Source of the DNA: Chryseobacterium lactis
GTDB lineage: Bacteria; Bacteroidota; Bacteroidia; Flavobacteriales; Weeksellaceae
Reading direction: 5' to 3'
DNA: 64,000 bases
Assembly: GCF_003815875.1 (NCBI RefSeq)
Contig: NZ_CP033924.1
Location: 248,001-312,000 of the forward strand
The notes under the pieces: model-generated
What the model was told of the DNA's origin: nothing
What the model saw: the letters and a program-made list of their open reading frames with translations, nothing else
The model's database searches: none
Shown: piece by piece, positions 1-7,061 of the stretch
Layout: each line of letters begins with the position of its first letter
Numbering within the stretch: position 1 is the stretch's first letter
Translations under genes and position numbers: made by a program

Positions 1-1
1 T

Positions 2-235
2 GAGCAGAAAATTTCAGACATCTTAAATGAATATGTAGCTCCGGCTGTTGAAAATGATGGTGGAAAAATTTCTTTAATGGAATACGACCAGGCCAGCAAA
101 ACAGCAAAAATGCTGTTACAGGGAGCTTGTTCGGGATGCCCTAGTTCTACTGCAACCTTGAAAAACGGAATTGAGAATATCTTAAAACAATTTGTTCCGG
201 ATCTGGTAGAAAAAGTAGAAGCAGTAAACGGATAA
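2..235 (+). CDS. NifU-like Fe-S scaffold protein, C-terminal part (5' truncated by window)
   Basis: Only the last 77 codons are in the window; the start lies upstream. The visible part is a NifU C-terminal domain: an N-terminal stretch with the DGG turn (visible residues 19-21) and the CSGC pair at visible residues 43-46, followed by a helix and the stop at 233-235. Proteins with this domain carry or transfer [4Fe-4S] or [2Fe-2S] clusters to apo-proteins in the cytoplasm. It lies 8 bp before an FMN reductase and just ahead of ferrochelatase on the same strand, so a small iron/redox operon is plausible. Whether this is a stand-alone NifU domain or a longer Nfu protein cannot be told from here. 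Confidence 0.85.
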   Translation, partial: EQKISDILNEYVAPAVENDGGKISLMEYDQASKTAKMLLQGACSGCPSSTATLKNGIENILKQFVPDLVEKVEAVNG

Positions 236-243
236 AAGTACCC

Positions 244-771
244 ATGGCCTCCGGAAATAAAATACTGGTTATTATTGGAAGTGCTACAAAGAATTCCAGT
301 AATCAGAAACTTATGGAACAGGTATTTGTAAAAAGTACCCATATTGATTTTCAGATTTACGATGATCTTTCTATTCTTCCTCATTTTGACACGTCATTCA
401 CAGATGTTGATACACCGGAAGAAATCTTAAAAATCAGAGAAAAGATAGATCAATCGGCCGGCGTTATATTTTCTACTCCGGAATATATTTTCAGCATTCC
501 AAGCAGGTTAAAAAATGTACTGGAATGGTGTGTTTCTACCGAAGTCTTTTCAGATAAACCTGTTGCTTGTATCACAGGTTCTGCAAGCGGAGAAAAAGGC
601 CATGAAGAATTATTATTGCTTTTAACCACTCTCGGAGCTAAAATTGTTGATAAACATCAGCTTTTAATAAGAGGAATAAAGGGTAAGTTTGAGCCTGATG
701 GCTCAGTGGAAAACAATACCTTTGCTAAAGTACTACAATTGGTAACAGATTTTGAAAAGTCTGTTTCATAA
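244..771 (+). CDS. NAD(P)H-dependent FMN reductase family protein
   Basis: A 175-residue flavodoxin-fold protein. The N-terminal strand-loop GSATKNSSNQ (residues 12-20) fits the FMN phosphate loop of the NADPH-dependent FMN reductase family, and TPEYIFSIPSRLKN (residues 78-91) is the second hallmark of that family (usual form SPEYN-SIP-LKN). Members reduce FMN or quinones with NAD(P)H in the cytoplasm. The ATG start is 8 bp after the NifU-like stop, and hemH follows after 15 bp, which suggests one transcript. The electron acceptor cannot be read from the sequence. Confidence 0.85.
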   Translation: MASGNKILVIIGSATKNSSNQKLMEQVFVKSTHIDFQIYDDLSILPHFDTSFTDVDTPEEILKIREKIDQSAGVIFSTPEYIFSIPSRLKNVLEWCVSTEVFSDKPVACITGSASGEKGHEELLLLLTTLGAKIVDKHQLLIRGIKGKFEPDGSVENNTFAKVLQLVTDFEKSVS

Positions 772-786
772 TTAAAACTAGAAATA

Positions 787-1821
787 TTGAGTAAAAAAGG
801 AATTTTACTGGTTAATCTTGGATCTCCAAGATCTACGGCTGTAAATGATGTAAAGGAATATCTTGACGAATTTTTGATGGACGAAAGAGTAATCGATTAT
901 CGTTGGATTTTCAGAGCTCTTCTTGTTCGTGGAGTTATCTTAAAAACCAGGCCAGCCAAATCTGCTGAAGCCTACAAAACGGTTTGGACGAATGAGGGTT
1001 CTCCACTGATTGTCATCACAGAAAAAATTCAGAAAAAACTTCAGAAACTGGTAGATGTTCCTGTAGAAATCGGAATGAGGTATGCCGAGCCAAGCATTGA
1101 AACCGGTATTCAAAAACTAGTGGATCAGGGAATTTCTGAGATCGTGCTTTTCCCTTTATATCCGCAATATGCCATGAGTACAACGGAAACGGTGATCGAA
1201 CAAGCGGAAGAGGTAAGAAAGAAGAAGTTTCCAAAGGTAAAAATCAATTATATTCAACCTTTCTACAACAGAGATATCTATGTCAATTGTCTGGCAGAAA
1301 GTATTAAGGAAAAGCTTCCTGAGAATTTTGATGCTCTTCAGTTCTCTTACCACGGAGTTCCTGAAAGACACCTTTATAAAACAGATCCTTCGAAAACCTG
1401 TAAAATTGATGATGCCAATTGTATCAACAGTCAGGTGGATACTCACAATGCCTACTGCTACAGACATCAATGCTATAAAACAACTGAGGCTGTTATTGCT
1501 AAAATGGGACTTCCAAAGGAAAAAACAATTATTTCTTTCCAGTCAAGATTAGGAAAAGACAAATGGATTGAACCTTATACGGACGAAACATTTGAAACCA
1601 TTCCTGAAAAGGGAGTGAAAAATCTGGCTGTTGTTTGCCCGGCCTTTGTTTCAGACTGTCTCGAAACATTAGAAGAAATCTCTGTGGAAGGAAAAGAGCA
1701 GTTTATGCATGGCGGCGGCGAAAATTTCCATTACATTCCCTGCCTTAATGATGAAGACCGATGGATTGAAGTCGTAAAAGTACTTTGCGAAGAAAAACTG
1801 AATGATTTTTATTTAGTATAA
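787..1821 (+). CDS. hemH: Ferrochelatase (protoheme synthesis)
   Basis: A 344-residue protein of normal ferrochelatase length. It inserts Fe2+ into protoporphyrin IX, the last step of protoheme synthesis. FSYHGVPERH (residues 186-195) holds the metal-binding His189; SRLGKDKWIEPYTDE (253-267) and the CLETLEE segment around residue 293, with the conserved Glu, are also present. The N-terminal GILLVNLGSP is the usual first strand. The start is TTG, chosen because the family N-terminus begins right there and no upstream in-frame ATG is seen. It is the last gene before a hairpin at 1839-1872. Its place behind a NifU-domain protein suits an iron-handling operon. Confidence 0.95.
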   Translation: MSKKGILLVNLGSPRSTAVNDVKEYLDEFLMDERVIDYRWIFRALLVRGVILKTRPAKSAEAYKTVWTNEGSPLIVITEKIQKKLQKLVDVPVEIGMRYAEPSIETGIQKLVDQGISEIVLFPLYPQYAMSTTETVIEQAEEVRKKKFPKVKINYIQPFYNRDIYVNCLAESIKEKLPENFDALQFSYHGVPERHLYKTDPSKTCKIDDANCINSQVDTHNAYCYRHQCYKTTEAVIAKMGLPKEKTIISFQSRLGKDKWIEPYTDETFETIPEKGVKNLAVVCPAFVSDCLETLEEISVEGKEQFMHGGGENFHYIPCLNDEDRWIEVVKVLCEEKLNDFYLV

Positions 1822-1838
1822 TCATTTTGTCAAAATAT

Positions 1839-1872
1839 AAAATGGCTGTCTTAAAATTAAGACAGCCATTTT
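1839..1872 (+). terminator. Terminator downstream of hemH
   Basis: A near-perfect inverted repeat: AAAATGGCTGTCTTAA pairs with its reverse complement across a 2-base loop, and is followed by a short T-rich run. It lies 18 bp after the hemH stop and could act on both strands. Confidence 0.7.
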
Positions 1873-1936
1873 GCTTTTTATGACTTTATCTTAATAGTCG
1901 TTGATTAAAGAGTTATCAAACGATGCCTTAAATAAA

Positions 1937-1966
1937 AGAGTCTGCCTCGACCAGGAGACAGACTCT
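1937..1966 (-). terminator. Terminator of the M4 metalloprotease gene
   Basis: AGAGTCTG and CAGACTCT form a stem around a loop that can add CCT/AGG pairs. Read on the minus strand it comes about 20 bp after the protease stop and is followed by TTTTATTT. Confidence 0.55.
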
Positions 1967-1987
1967 ATATTCAAGATATGTAAGAGA

Positions 1988-3949
1988 TTATTTTTTCATT
2001 AAGTTTCCGGCTTTCTGACCGTTTACCGTTACAACATACACTCCAGGAAGAAGATTGGATGGCAATTGAATAGTAATTTTATTTGTTCCATCTGTGAGAG
2101 CCACTTTTTCAGAAACTTCTCTTTTTCCTGTCAGACTAATCAGTTCTACAACTCCTTTTCCTGTTTTCCCTTCAAATACCACTTCAAATCTGTCGGTTGC
2201 AGGATTTGGGCTTATAGTATAAGCTGAAGCATTTGGTGTAGCTGCAATAAGTCCTGCAGGAGAAGTTCCTCCTCCAACACCTACTGCATTCCATGCGTTG
2301 GTAACCTGTGTTACCTCATTGCTGGTAGCACCATATAAATCTGCCGCTGCCTGAAGAGAGTATGTTCTTGTATTGGCATAGTTAGACGATGAAGTAAGGT
2401 AAGTCGTCAACGTTCTGTATGCAATCGCTCCTGCTTTATCCAGTCCGATTCCTGATACATTGTAGGCAAAACCGTTATCGTTTGTTCCTGATCCTCCGGT
2501 TACCAGTAAGTAGTACCAGAAATTAAGAACTCCTGAATTGGTATGAACTCCACAGTAGTCATTCGTGGTTTGTCCCGGAACTGCACAACCTGTTGTTGTT
2601 GCATCTTTCCAATACTTTCCTTTATAGGTATCCGGCTGACTGTAGGCATTAGGATTTGACATATCTCTGATGACGTAACTGAAATCTTCGCCCAGCGTCC
2701 AGCTCGCCTGCGTAGGTCTTGCCCAACGTTCTATAGAGTTTCCAAAAATATCAGAAAACCCTTCATTCAAAGCTCCCGGTTCTCTTTGATACACAAGATT
2801 TGCCGTCTTAGACGTCATCCCATGGGTAATTTCGTGACCACAAACATCAATCGCAGTTAAGGGTTTCCCTCCATTTGTAGAAGCGCTTCCATCACCATAA
2901 GTCATTCTGGATCCATCCCAAAATGCATTGAAATAATTGGTTGAATAGTGAACATAAGATTTGATTGCAAAATTATTGTTATCAATACTCTTTCTTCCGA
3001 ATTTTGTATACAGATAATCTAACGTCATCTCTGCCCCCCAGTGTGCATCGGTGGCATATTGGTCTTTGTTTGTATTCACATTATTCCACACATTATCCGT
3101 ATCTGTAAAATCTACAGCAGAAGAATAATTGGTTCCTTTTTTCAAGTTATAGGTTTCTACAGCTGTTCCGGCATTTCTTCCGGTTTCTCTTAATCTGTAG
3201 CTTCCATTGTAAGAATCAGCGACGATGTTTCTGTTTCCGCTGTAACCTGTTGTTGCTGTTCCCGGAGCATTTACTTCATGAATGATTGCATCTATACCAA
3301 GTACTTTCCCGTTTTTAGCATCCACAAAAACATATTGTCTGCTTAATGGCTTTTCTGCATAAATATCGAATTTATAAGCTAGCTTTAAATCGTTCAACTT
3401 CTCGTCAGTAGGATCTGAATAGTATACCAATTCACCCTTTGGAGCATAGCTTGCCTGAGGATCATTGGATTCTTTTTTAAGAAAATCTTCTTCTTCTTTA
3501 TTTTGCCATTTGTATGACTCTGCTCCTATAAAAGATAAAGCATTTTGCAGTGCGATGTTTTCAGAAAGATTGGCTTTTTTCTCAATACCTTTACTTGGCA
3601 ATTCAAGAATCCATTTTCCTGATTCTCCCACGATTTTTCCGTCTTTGGTCTGTACGGCCATCATTCCGTATTCTACCGGAATATCATTAACGGTTTGTTG
3701 AAATCTGTGAGTTTCAAATCCTAGTTTGTCTCTCTCTAATCCCAACTTGCGGGCTTGCCCTTGCGATAATCTCTGAGATGCTTCATCAAATAAAACCGGG
3801 CTTCCCTGGAAAGTTGGTCCGTTTTTATCAAATCTCATTAACTCTGCGTGCAATCCACTTTTACCGGAAATTACTTTTGATGGTGTGTTTTGTCCAAAAA
3901 CAAAAGAGCAGGCAGCAACACTTGCCACTAAAATAAAATTTGTTTTCAT
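1988..3949 (-). CDS. Secreted M4-family (thermolysin-like) zinc metalloprotease with T9SS tail
   Basis: A 653-residue extracellular protease. Order of parts: signal peptide (1 to about 19), FTP/PepSY-type propeptide (about 45-225), M4 catalytic domain, and a C-terminal T9SS type-A sorting domain (last ~75 residues, ending GVYVVTVNGQKAGNLMKK). Zinc ligands are HEITH (372-376) and the Glu of NEGFSDIFG (395-403); HTNSG further on fits the second active-site His region. Family members cleave peptide bonds before hydrophobic residues and mature by removal of the propeptide. The gene stands alone on its strand, flanked by terminators on both sides. The T9SS plug gene lies next in the same direction. 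Confidence 0.93.
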   Translation of the reverse strand: MKTNFILVASVAACSFVFGQNTPSKVISGKSGLHAELMRFDKNGPTFQGSPVLFDEASQRLSQGQARKLGLERDKLGFETHRFQQTVNDIPVEYGMMAVQTKDGKIVGESGKWILELPSKGIEKKANLSENIALQNALSFIGAESYKWQNKEEEDFLKKESNDPQASYAPKGELVYYSDPTDEKLNDLKLAYKFDIYAEKPLSRQYVFVDAKNGKVLGIDAIIHEVNAPGTATTGYSGNRNIVADSYNGSYRLRETGRNAGTAVETYNLKKGTNYSSAVDFTDTDNVWNNVNTNKDQYATDAHWGAEMTLDYLYTKFGRKSIDNNNFAIKSYVHYSTNYFNAFWDGSRMTYGDGSASTNGGKPLTAIDVCGHEITHGMTSKTANLVYQREPGALNEGFSDIFGNSIERWARPTQASWTLGEDFSYVIRDMSNPNAYSQPDTYKGKYWKDATTTGCAVPGQTTNDYCGVHTNSGVLNFWYYLLVTGGSGTNDNGFAYNVSGIGLDKAGAIAYRTLTTYLTSSSNYANTRTYSLQAAADLYGATSNEVTQVTNAWNAVGVGGGTSPAGLIAATPNASAYTISPNPATDRFEVVFEGKTGKGVVELISLTGKREVSEKVALTDGTNKITIQLPSNLLPGVYVVTVNGQKAGNLMKK

Positions 3950-4250
3950 AATATAATATTTGTTAAATGTGAAAACGAATTTATAAACTTTTCACTTAAA
4001 AGGGATAATTTATTGAATAAAATTCAATAGATATTATAAATCAATTAATAAATCACAATAATGATTTTAAAAAAAAGAAAAATTATCAATGAAAATTTTT
4101 ATTGTATTGGTATTTTTAGTTAAAATATTTAATAAAAATCAAAATTTTGTGAATTATTTTTTTTCACTATGTTGTGCATTATATTTTATAACCTCAAAAG
4201 CGATCAACTCACTAAAGAACTCAGTGTTCATCATATACTTCAAAAAAAAG
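3950..4250. other. AT-rich intergenic region, protease promoter side
   Basis: About 300 bp of very AT-rich DNA upstream of the metalloprotease, bounded on the right by the plug-gene terminator. A possible 69-codon plus-strand frame here has low-complexity Phe/Ile/Lys composition and runs into the terminator; I do not call it a gene. No clear TAnnTTTG box was found for the protease. Confidence 0.4.
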
Positions 4251-4276
4251 GAAGCCATCTCCTACGAGACGGCTTC
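4251..4276 (-). terminator. Terminator of the T9SS plug gene
   Basis: GAAGCC-TCTC pairs with GAGA-GGCTTC (one internal mismatch) around a CTAC loop. On the minus strand it is followed by a run of eight T. It sits about 30 bp after the stop of the 4308-5528 gene. Confidence 0.7.
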
Positions 4277-4307
4277 TTTGTGTATATTTTTTATTTAAAT
4301 AAAATTC

Positions 4308-5528
4308 TTATCGTTTATTCGCAACAGGGGTTCTGAATTCACCATATCCCATTAACCCATCATAATTTCTTCCAAACGGAGCGTAATAAAGAAAGGCCTG
4401 GTAGAGGTTTTCTGTCTGCCAGAAATTCCCGTTTACTTCACCAAAATTCAAAGGTCCGTTAGCTTCTTTTGTTGCTAAAACGTAATTATAAAACCCTTGT
4501 TTTAAAAATATTCTTGCTACATATTGCTTGGTAGCGGCATCGTATTGCATCTGATTTTCTTTGCTGGGTTGAAAATTATTAAACCCTCCCAACACATAGA
4601 TTTCCTTATCTACAGGATCCGATTCGAGAGAGAAATACACCCATGAATAATCTGCTTCCCTTTCGGCATCTCTTTCTCTGCCCAGGTCATTCCTTCTGTA
4701 ATACCATGCACCGTTTACGTCAGGCTGATATTGATAATTTAAAGGAAAAGCCCAAACAGGATGCAGATAAGTCTGGTTCGCATCATCTTTTATTTCAGTC
4801 GCACGAACCATATCTGCCGGCATATTCATGTTTTTATTATCGAAATAATAAAATTCATTATCCCCGGGGAAAGTCAGATTCATTTGCTGAAAAAGCAACT
4901 GATTCCCTAAAACTGAACTTGGCTTTAAGTTGGGAATAACCATATTGGGATTGTTATTCTGCATTACATTCAAGCTCATGGAGTTGACATTTGAGGAAAT
5001 ATCTCCCGCGGCCGGAGCTGCTTTTATTTCTACCCTCTGATTGACATTAGGATTCTTGGCATCTGCTATTCTGGAGACATTTAAAGCCAGCGATGCCCCA
5101 TTTTCCACCAGATAGAATCTTCTTTTGAAAAGAGGTTTATCCACAGAATCTTTGTAAACAATCAGTTCATAATTTCCCGAAATTTTTGGCTGGATTTTAT
5201 CATTCGGAAAAGTCAGTTTATAATGAGTATAAGCCTGCAGTGTATTGAAAGAATACTGAAACTGGTCTAAAAGCGCATTCATGCTTCCATTGGCAAATTC
5301 TGTAAAGAACAGATTATCATCATTCCAGTTTCGGTCGTAATGTTTGATGGTATACCGGTAGATATCACTACGATTGGTAAGATCATCAAAACTCAGAACC
5401 AACTGTTCCCCGATCTTGATAACAGGAGTTTCATCGTTAGTCTGCGGGTTAAAAAGCTGGATACTCTGGATATTCTGTCCGTACACCAACCCTCCCAAAG
5501 AAAGTAAAAGTATTCGCAAAGTTTTCAT
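4308..5528 (-). CDS. Type IX secretion system plug protein (DUF5103 family)
   Basis: A 406-residue protein with a signal peptide (about 1-17, ending at VYGQ). Its N-terminal half carries the hallmarks of the DUF5103/T9SS plug family: IGEQLVLSFDDL, HYDRNWN, SFNTLQAYTHYKLTFPN and SGNYELIVY. The known plug protein sits in the periplasm and closes the SprA translocon of the type IX secretion system while it is idle. The C-terminal half (about 280-400) ends in an immunoglobulin-like segment with GGFNN and GFYNYVLA. Length fits the family. It is a single gene with its own terminator; T9SS cargo genes lie on both sides in the window. The role is by family; nothing here proves it. Confidence 0.78.
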   Translation of the reverse strand: MKTLRILLLSLGGLVYGQNIQSIQLFNPQTNDETPVIKIGEQLVLSFDDLTNRSDIYRYTIKHYDRNWNDDNLFFTEFANGSMNALLDQFQYSFNTLQAYTHYKLTFPNDKIQPKISGNYELIVYKDSVDKPLFKRRFYLVENGASLALNVSRIADAKNPNVNQRVEIKAAPAAGDISSNVNSMSLNVMQNNNPNMVIPNLKPSSVLGNQLLFQQMNLTFPGDNEFYYFDNKNMNMPADMVRATEIKDDANQTYLHPVWAFPLNYQYQPDVNGAWYYRRNDLGRERDAEREADYSWVYFSLESDPVDKEIYVLGGFNNFQPSKENQMQYDAATKQYVARIFLKQGFYNYVLATKEANGPLNFGEVNGNFWQTENLYQAFLYYAPFGRNYDGLMGYGEFRTPVANKR

Positions 5529-5572
5529 TATGACGAAGATAACGAAAAATAGCCATTTTCTTAATAATATCG

Positions 5573-5580
5573 TATTTTTG
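5573..5580 (+). promoter_or_regulatory. Minus-7 box (TATTTTTG) for the MBL hydrolase gene
   Basis: TATTTTTG matches the flavobacterial TAnnTTTG element and lies 19 bp before the start codon at 5600. A minus-33 TTTG at the usual spacing is not clear. Confidence 0.5.
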
Positions 5581-5599
5581 AAATAAAAAATATTCAGAT

Positions 5600-6238
5600 A
5601 TGCTTCAGATTCAAGGCTTCGTTTTCAATTTTGCGAGCGAAAATACATACATCCTTTACAACGAAAATAAAAATGCATGGTTAATTGATCCGGGAAATAT
5701 GAATGCCCAGGAAACCGAGGCCATCAATAATTTTATCATCGAAAAGGACTTAAAAATCCAGAAAATTCTTCTTACCCACGCTCACATTGATCATGTCTTT
5801 GGACTTCAGTGGGCTTTTGATACCTTTAAAGTTCCTGTGAATATGCATCAGGAAGATCAGGAAGTACTGGACATGCTTCAAGCCAGCGGGATAAGATTCG
5901 GAATGAGTATTGATCCTGTAAAAGTAGACGTAGAATATATAAACGAAGGTGATGAGTTGGAACTGGATGGCGAAAAATTCAAAATCTATCATGTTCCGGG
6001 ACATTCACCGGGCAGTGTTGTCTATCACAATGAAAATCAAAAATTCATGATTTCCGGAGATGTCCTTTTTGAAGGAAGCATCGGAAGAACGGATCTTTAC
6101 AAAGGAAATTATGATCAGCTAATCGACGGAATCAGAACGAAGCTTTTTGTTTTGGATCCTGAAACACAGGTTTTTTCCGGCCATGGAAATCCTACATCCA
6201 TCGGATTTGAGAAACAGTATAATCCATTTTTGAAATAG
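5600..6238 (+). CDS. MBL-fold metallo-hydrolase (glyoxalase II-like)
   Basis: A 212-residue metallo-beta-lactamase-fold hydrolase. The di-metal site is complete: HAHIDH (residues 60-65), His135 in VPGHSPGS, Asp154 in ISGDVLF, and His195 in FSGHGNPT. GSIGRTDL after the Asp ligand is typical of the glyoxalase II-like/YcbL group, which hydrolyses thioesters such as S-lactoylglutathione or related compounds. There is no signal peptide, so it should be cytoplasmic. It stands alone between a divergent plug gene and the tandem repeats. Its substrate is not determined by the sequence. Confidence 0.9.
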   Translation: MLQIQGFVFNFASENTYILYNENKNAWLIDPGNMNAQETEAINNFIIEKDLKIQKILLTHAHIDHVFGLQWAFDTFKVPVNMHQEDQEVLDMLQASGIRFGMSIDPVKVDVEYINEGDELELDGEKFKIYHVPGHSPGSVVYHNENQKFMISGDVLFEGSIGRTDLYKGNYDQLIDGIRTKLFVLDPETQVFSGHGNPTSIGFEKQYNPFLK

Positions 6239-6360
6239 ACGGGTTTTGGAGTCGGAGAATTTTAGGGTCTTAGAGTGTAAGTGTATAAGCGTTACACAGA
6301 TCTTTGTCATTTTAAGAGAATATAAATTATTGTCTTTAAAATAATATGGATTCTTGGGAA
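6239..6360. other. Intergenic spacer leading into tandem repeats
   Basis: Non-coding sequence after the MBL gene. It contains a degenerate GAGT-rich run (around 6250-6280) resembling another such run near 63620. No terminator hairpin is obvious. Confidence 0.35.
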
Positions 6361-6991
6361 AGAGATAATCTCACGCAGATCTAACAGATAAAGCAGATTT
6401 TTTTAAGTAAAAATTGAAGAGATTTTATAGCATATACATCTGCGAAATCCCCTGAATCTGCAAGAACAAAAACAACTATGCATTCCTGCGAAAAAGATCA
6501 TCTCACGCAGATCTAACAGATAAAGCAGATTTTTTTAAGTAAAAATTGTAGCGGTTTTTATAGCATAAACATCTGTGAAATCCCCTGAATCTGTGAGAAC
6601 AAAAAAACTACGTATTCTTTCGAAAAAGATCATCTCACGCAGATCTAACAGATAAAGCAGATTTTTTTTAAATAAAAATTGCAAGGGTTTTATAGCATAA
6701 ACATCTGTGAAATCCCCTGAATCTGCGAGGACAAAAAAAACATGCATTCCTGCGAAAAAGATAATCTCACGCAGATCTACAGATAAAGCAGATTTTTTTA
6801 AAATAAAAATTGTAGCGGTTTTATAGCATAAACATCTGTGAAATCCCCTAAATCTGCGAGCGAAAAAACTAAATATTCCTGCGAAAAAGATAATCTCACG
6901 CAGATCTAACAGATAAAGCAGATTTTTTTTAAACAAAAATTGTACCGGTTTTATAGCATAAACATCTGCGAAATCCCCTGAATCTGCGAGA
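6361..6991. repeat. Five tandem copies of a ~132-bp imperfectly palindromic repeat
   Basis: The phrase TCTCACGCAGATCT recurs at about 6369, 6501, 6633, 6765 and 6894, giving periods of 132, 132, 132 and 129 bp. Each unit also holds GCATAAACATCTGTGAAATC and CCCCTGAATCTGCGAGAACA-like arms. Within one unit the left part (CGCAGATC-AACAGATAAAGCAGAT) and right part (ATCTGTGAAAT-CTGAATCTGCG) are imperfect inverted copies, so each unit could fold into a long stem with a ~45-base loop. A solo right-hand arm lies at 21595-21629, showing that the family is dispersed. The repeated open frame on the minus strand is a by-product of the repeat. Confidence 0.9.
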
Positions 6992-7009
6992 ACAAAAAAA
7001 GCATAAAAA

Positions 7010-7041
7010 GAAACCGTCAGAATTATTTTCCTGACGGTTTC
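7010..7041 (-). terminator. Terminator of the trehalose-locus operon
   Basis: GAAACCGTCAG and CTGACGGTTTC form a perfect 11-bp stem with a 10-base loop. It lies about 20 bp beyond the receptor stop on the minus strand and is followed by T-rich sequence. Confidence 0.8.
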
Positions 7042-7061
7042 ATGTTATAAAGAAATAGAGT

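Noticed and set aside
1156..1470. 104-codon minus frame inside hemH
   Set aside because: Lies wholly within ferrochelatase, whose motifs are clear.
4089..4298. 69-codon plus frame before the plug gene
   Set aside because: Low-complexity Phe/Ile/Lys composition, runs through a terminator, no promoter.
6535..6936. 133-codon minus-strand frame with repeated LLYLLDLREIIFF segments
   Set aside because: The repeats in the peptide follow the 132-bp DNA repeat, whose period is a multiple of three; the frame has no signal, start context or neighbour support. It is a repeat artefact.
6361..6991. CRISPR array
   Set aside because: The whole ~132-bp unit is conserved between copies; there are no unique spacers between short repeats, and no cas gene is in the window.
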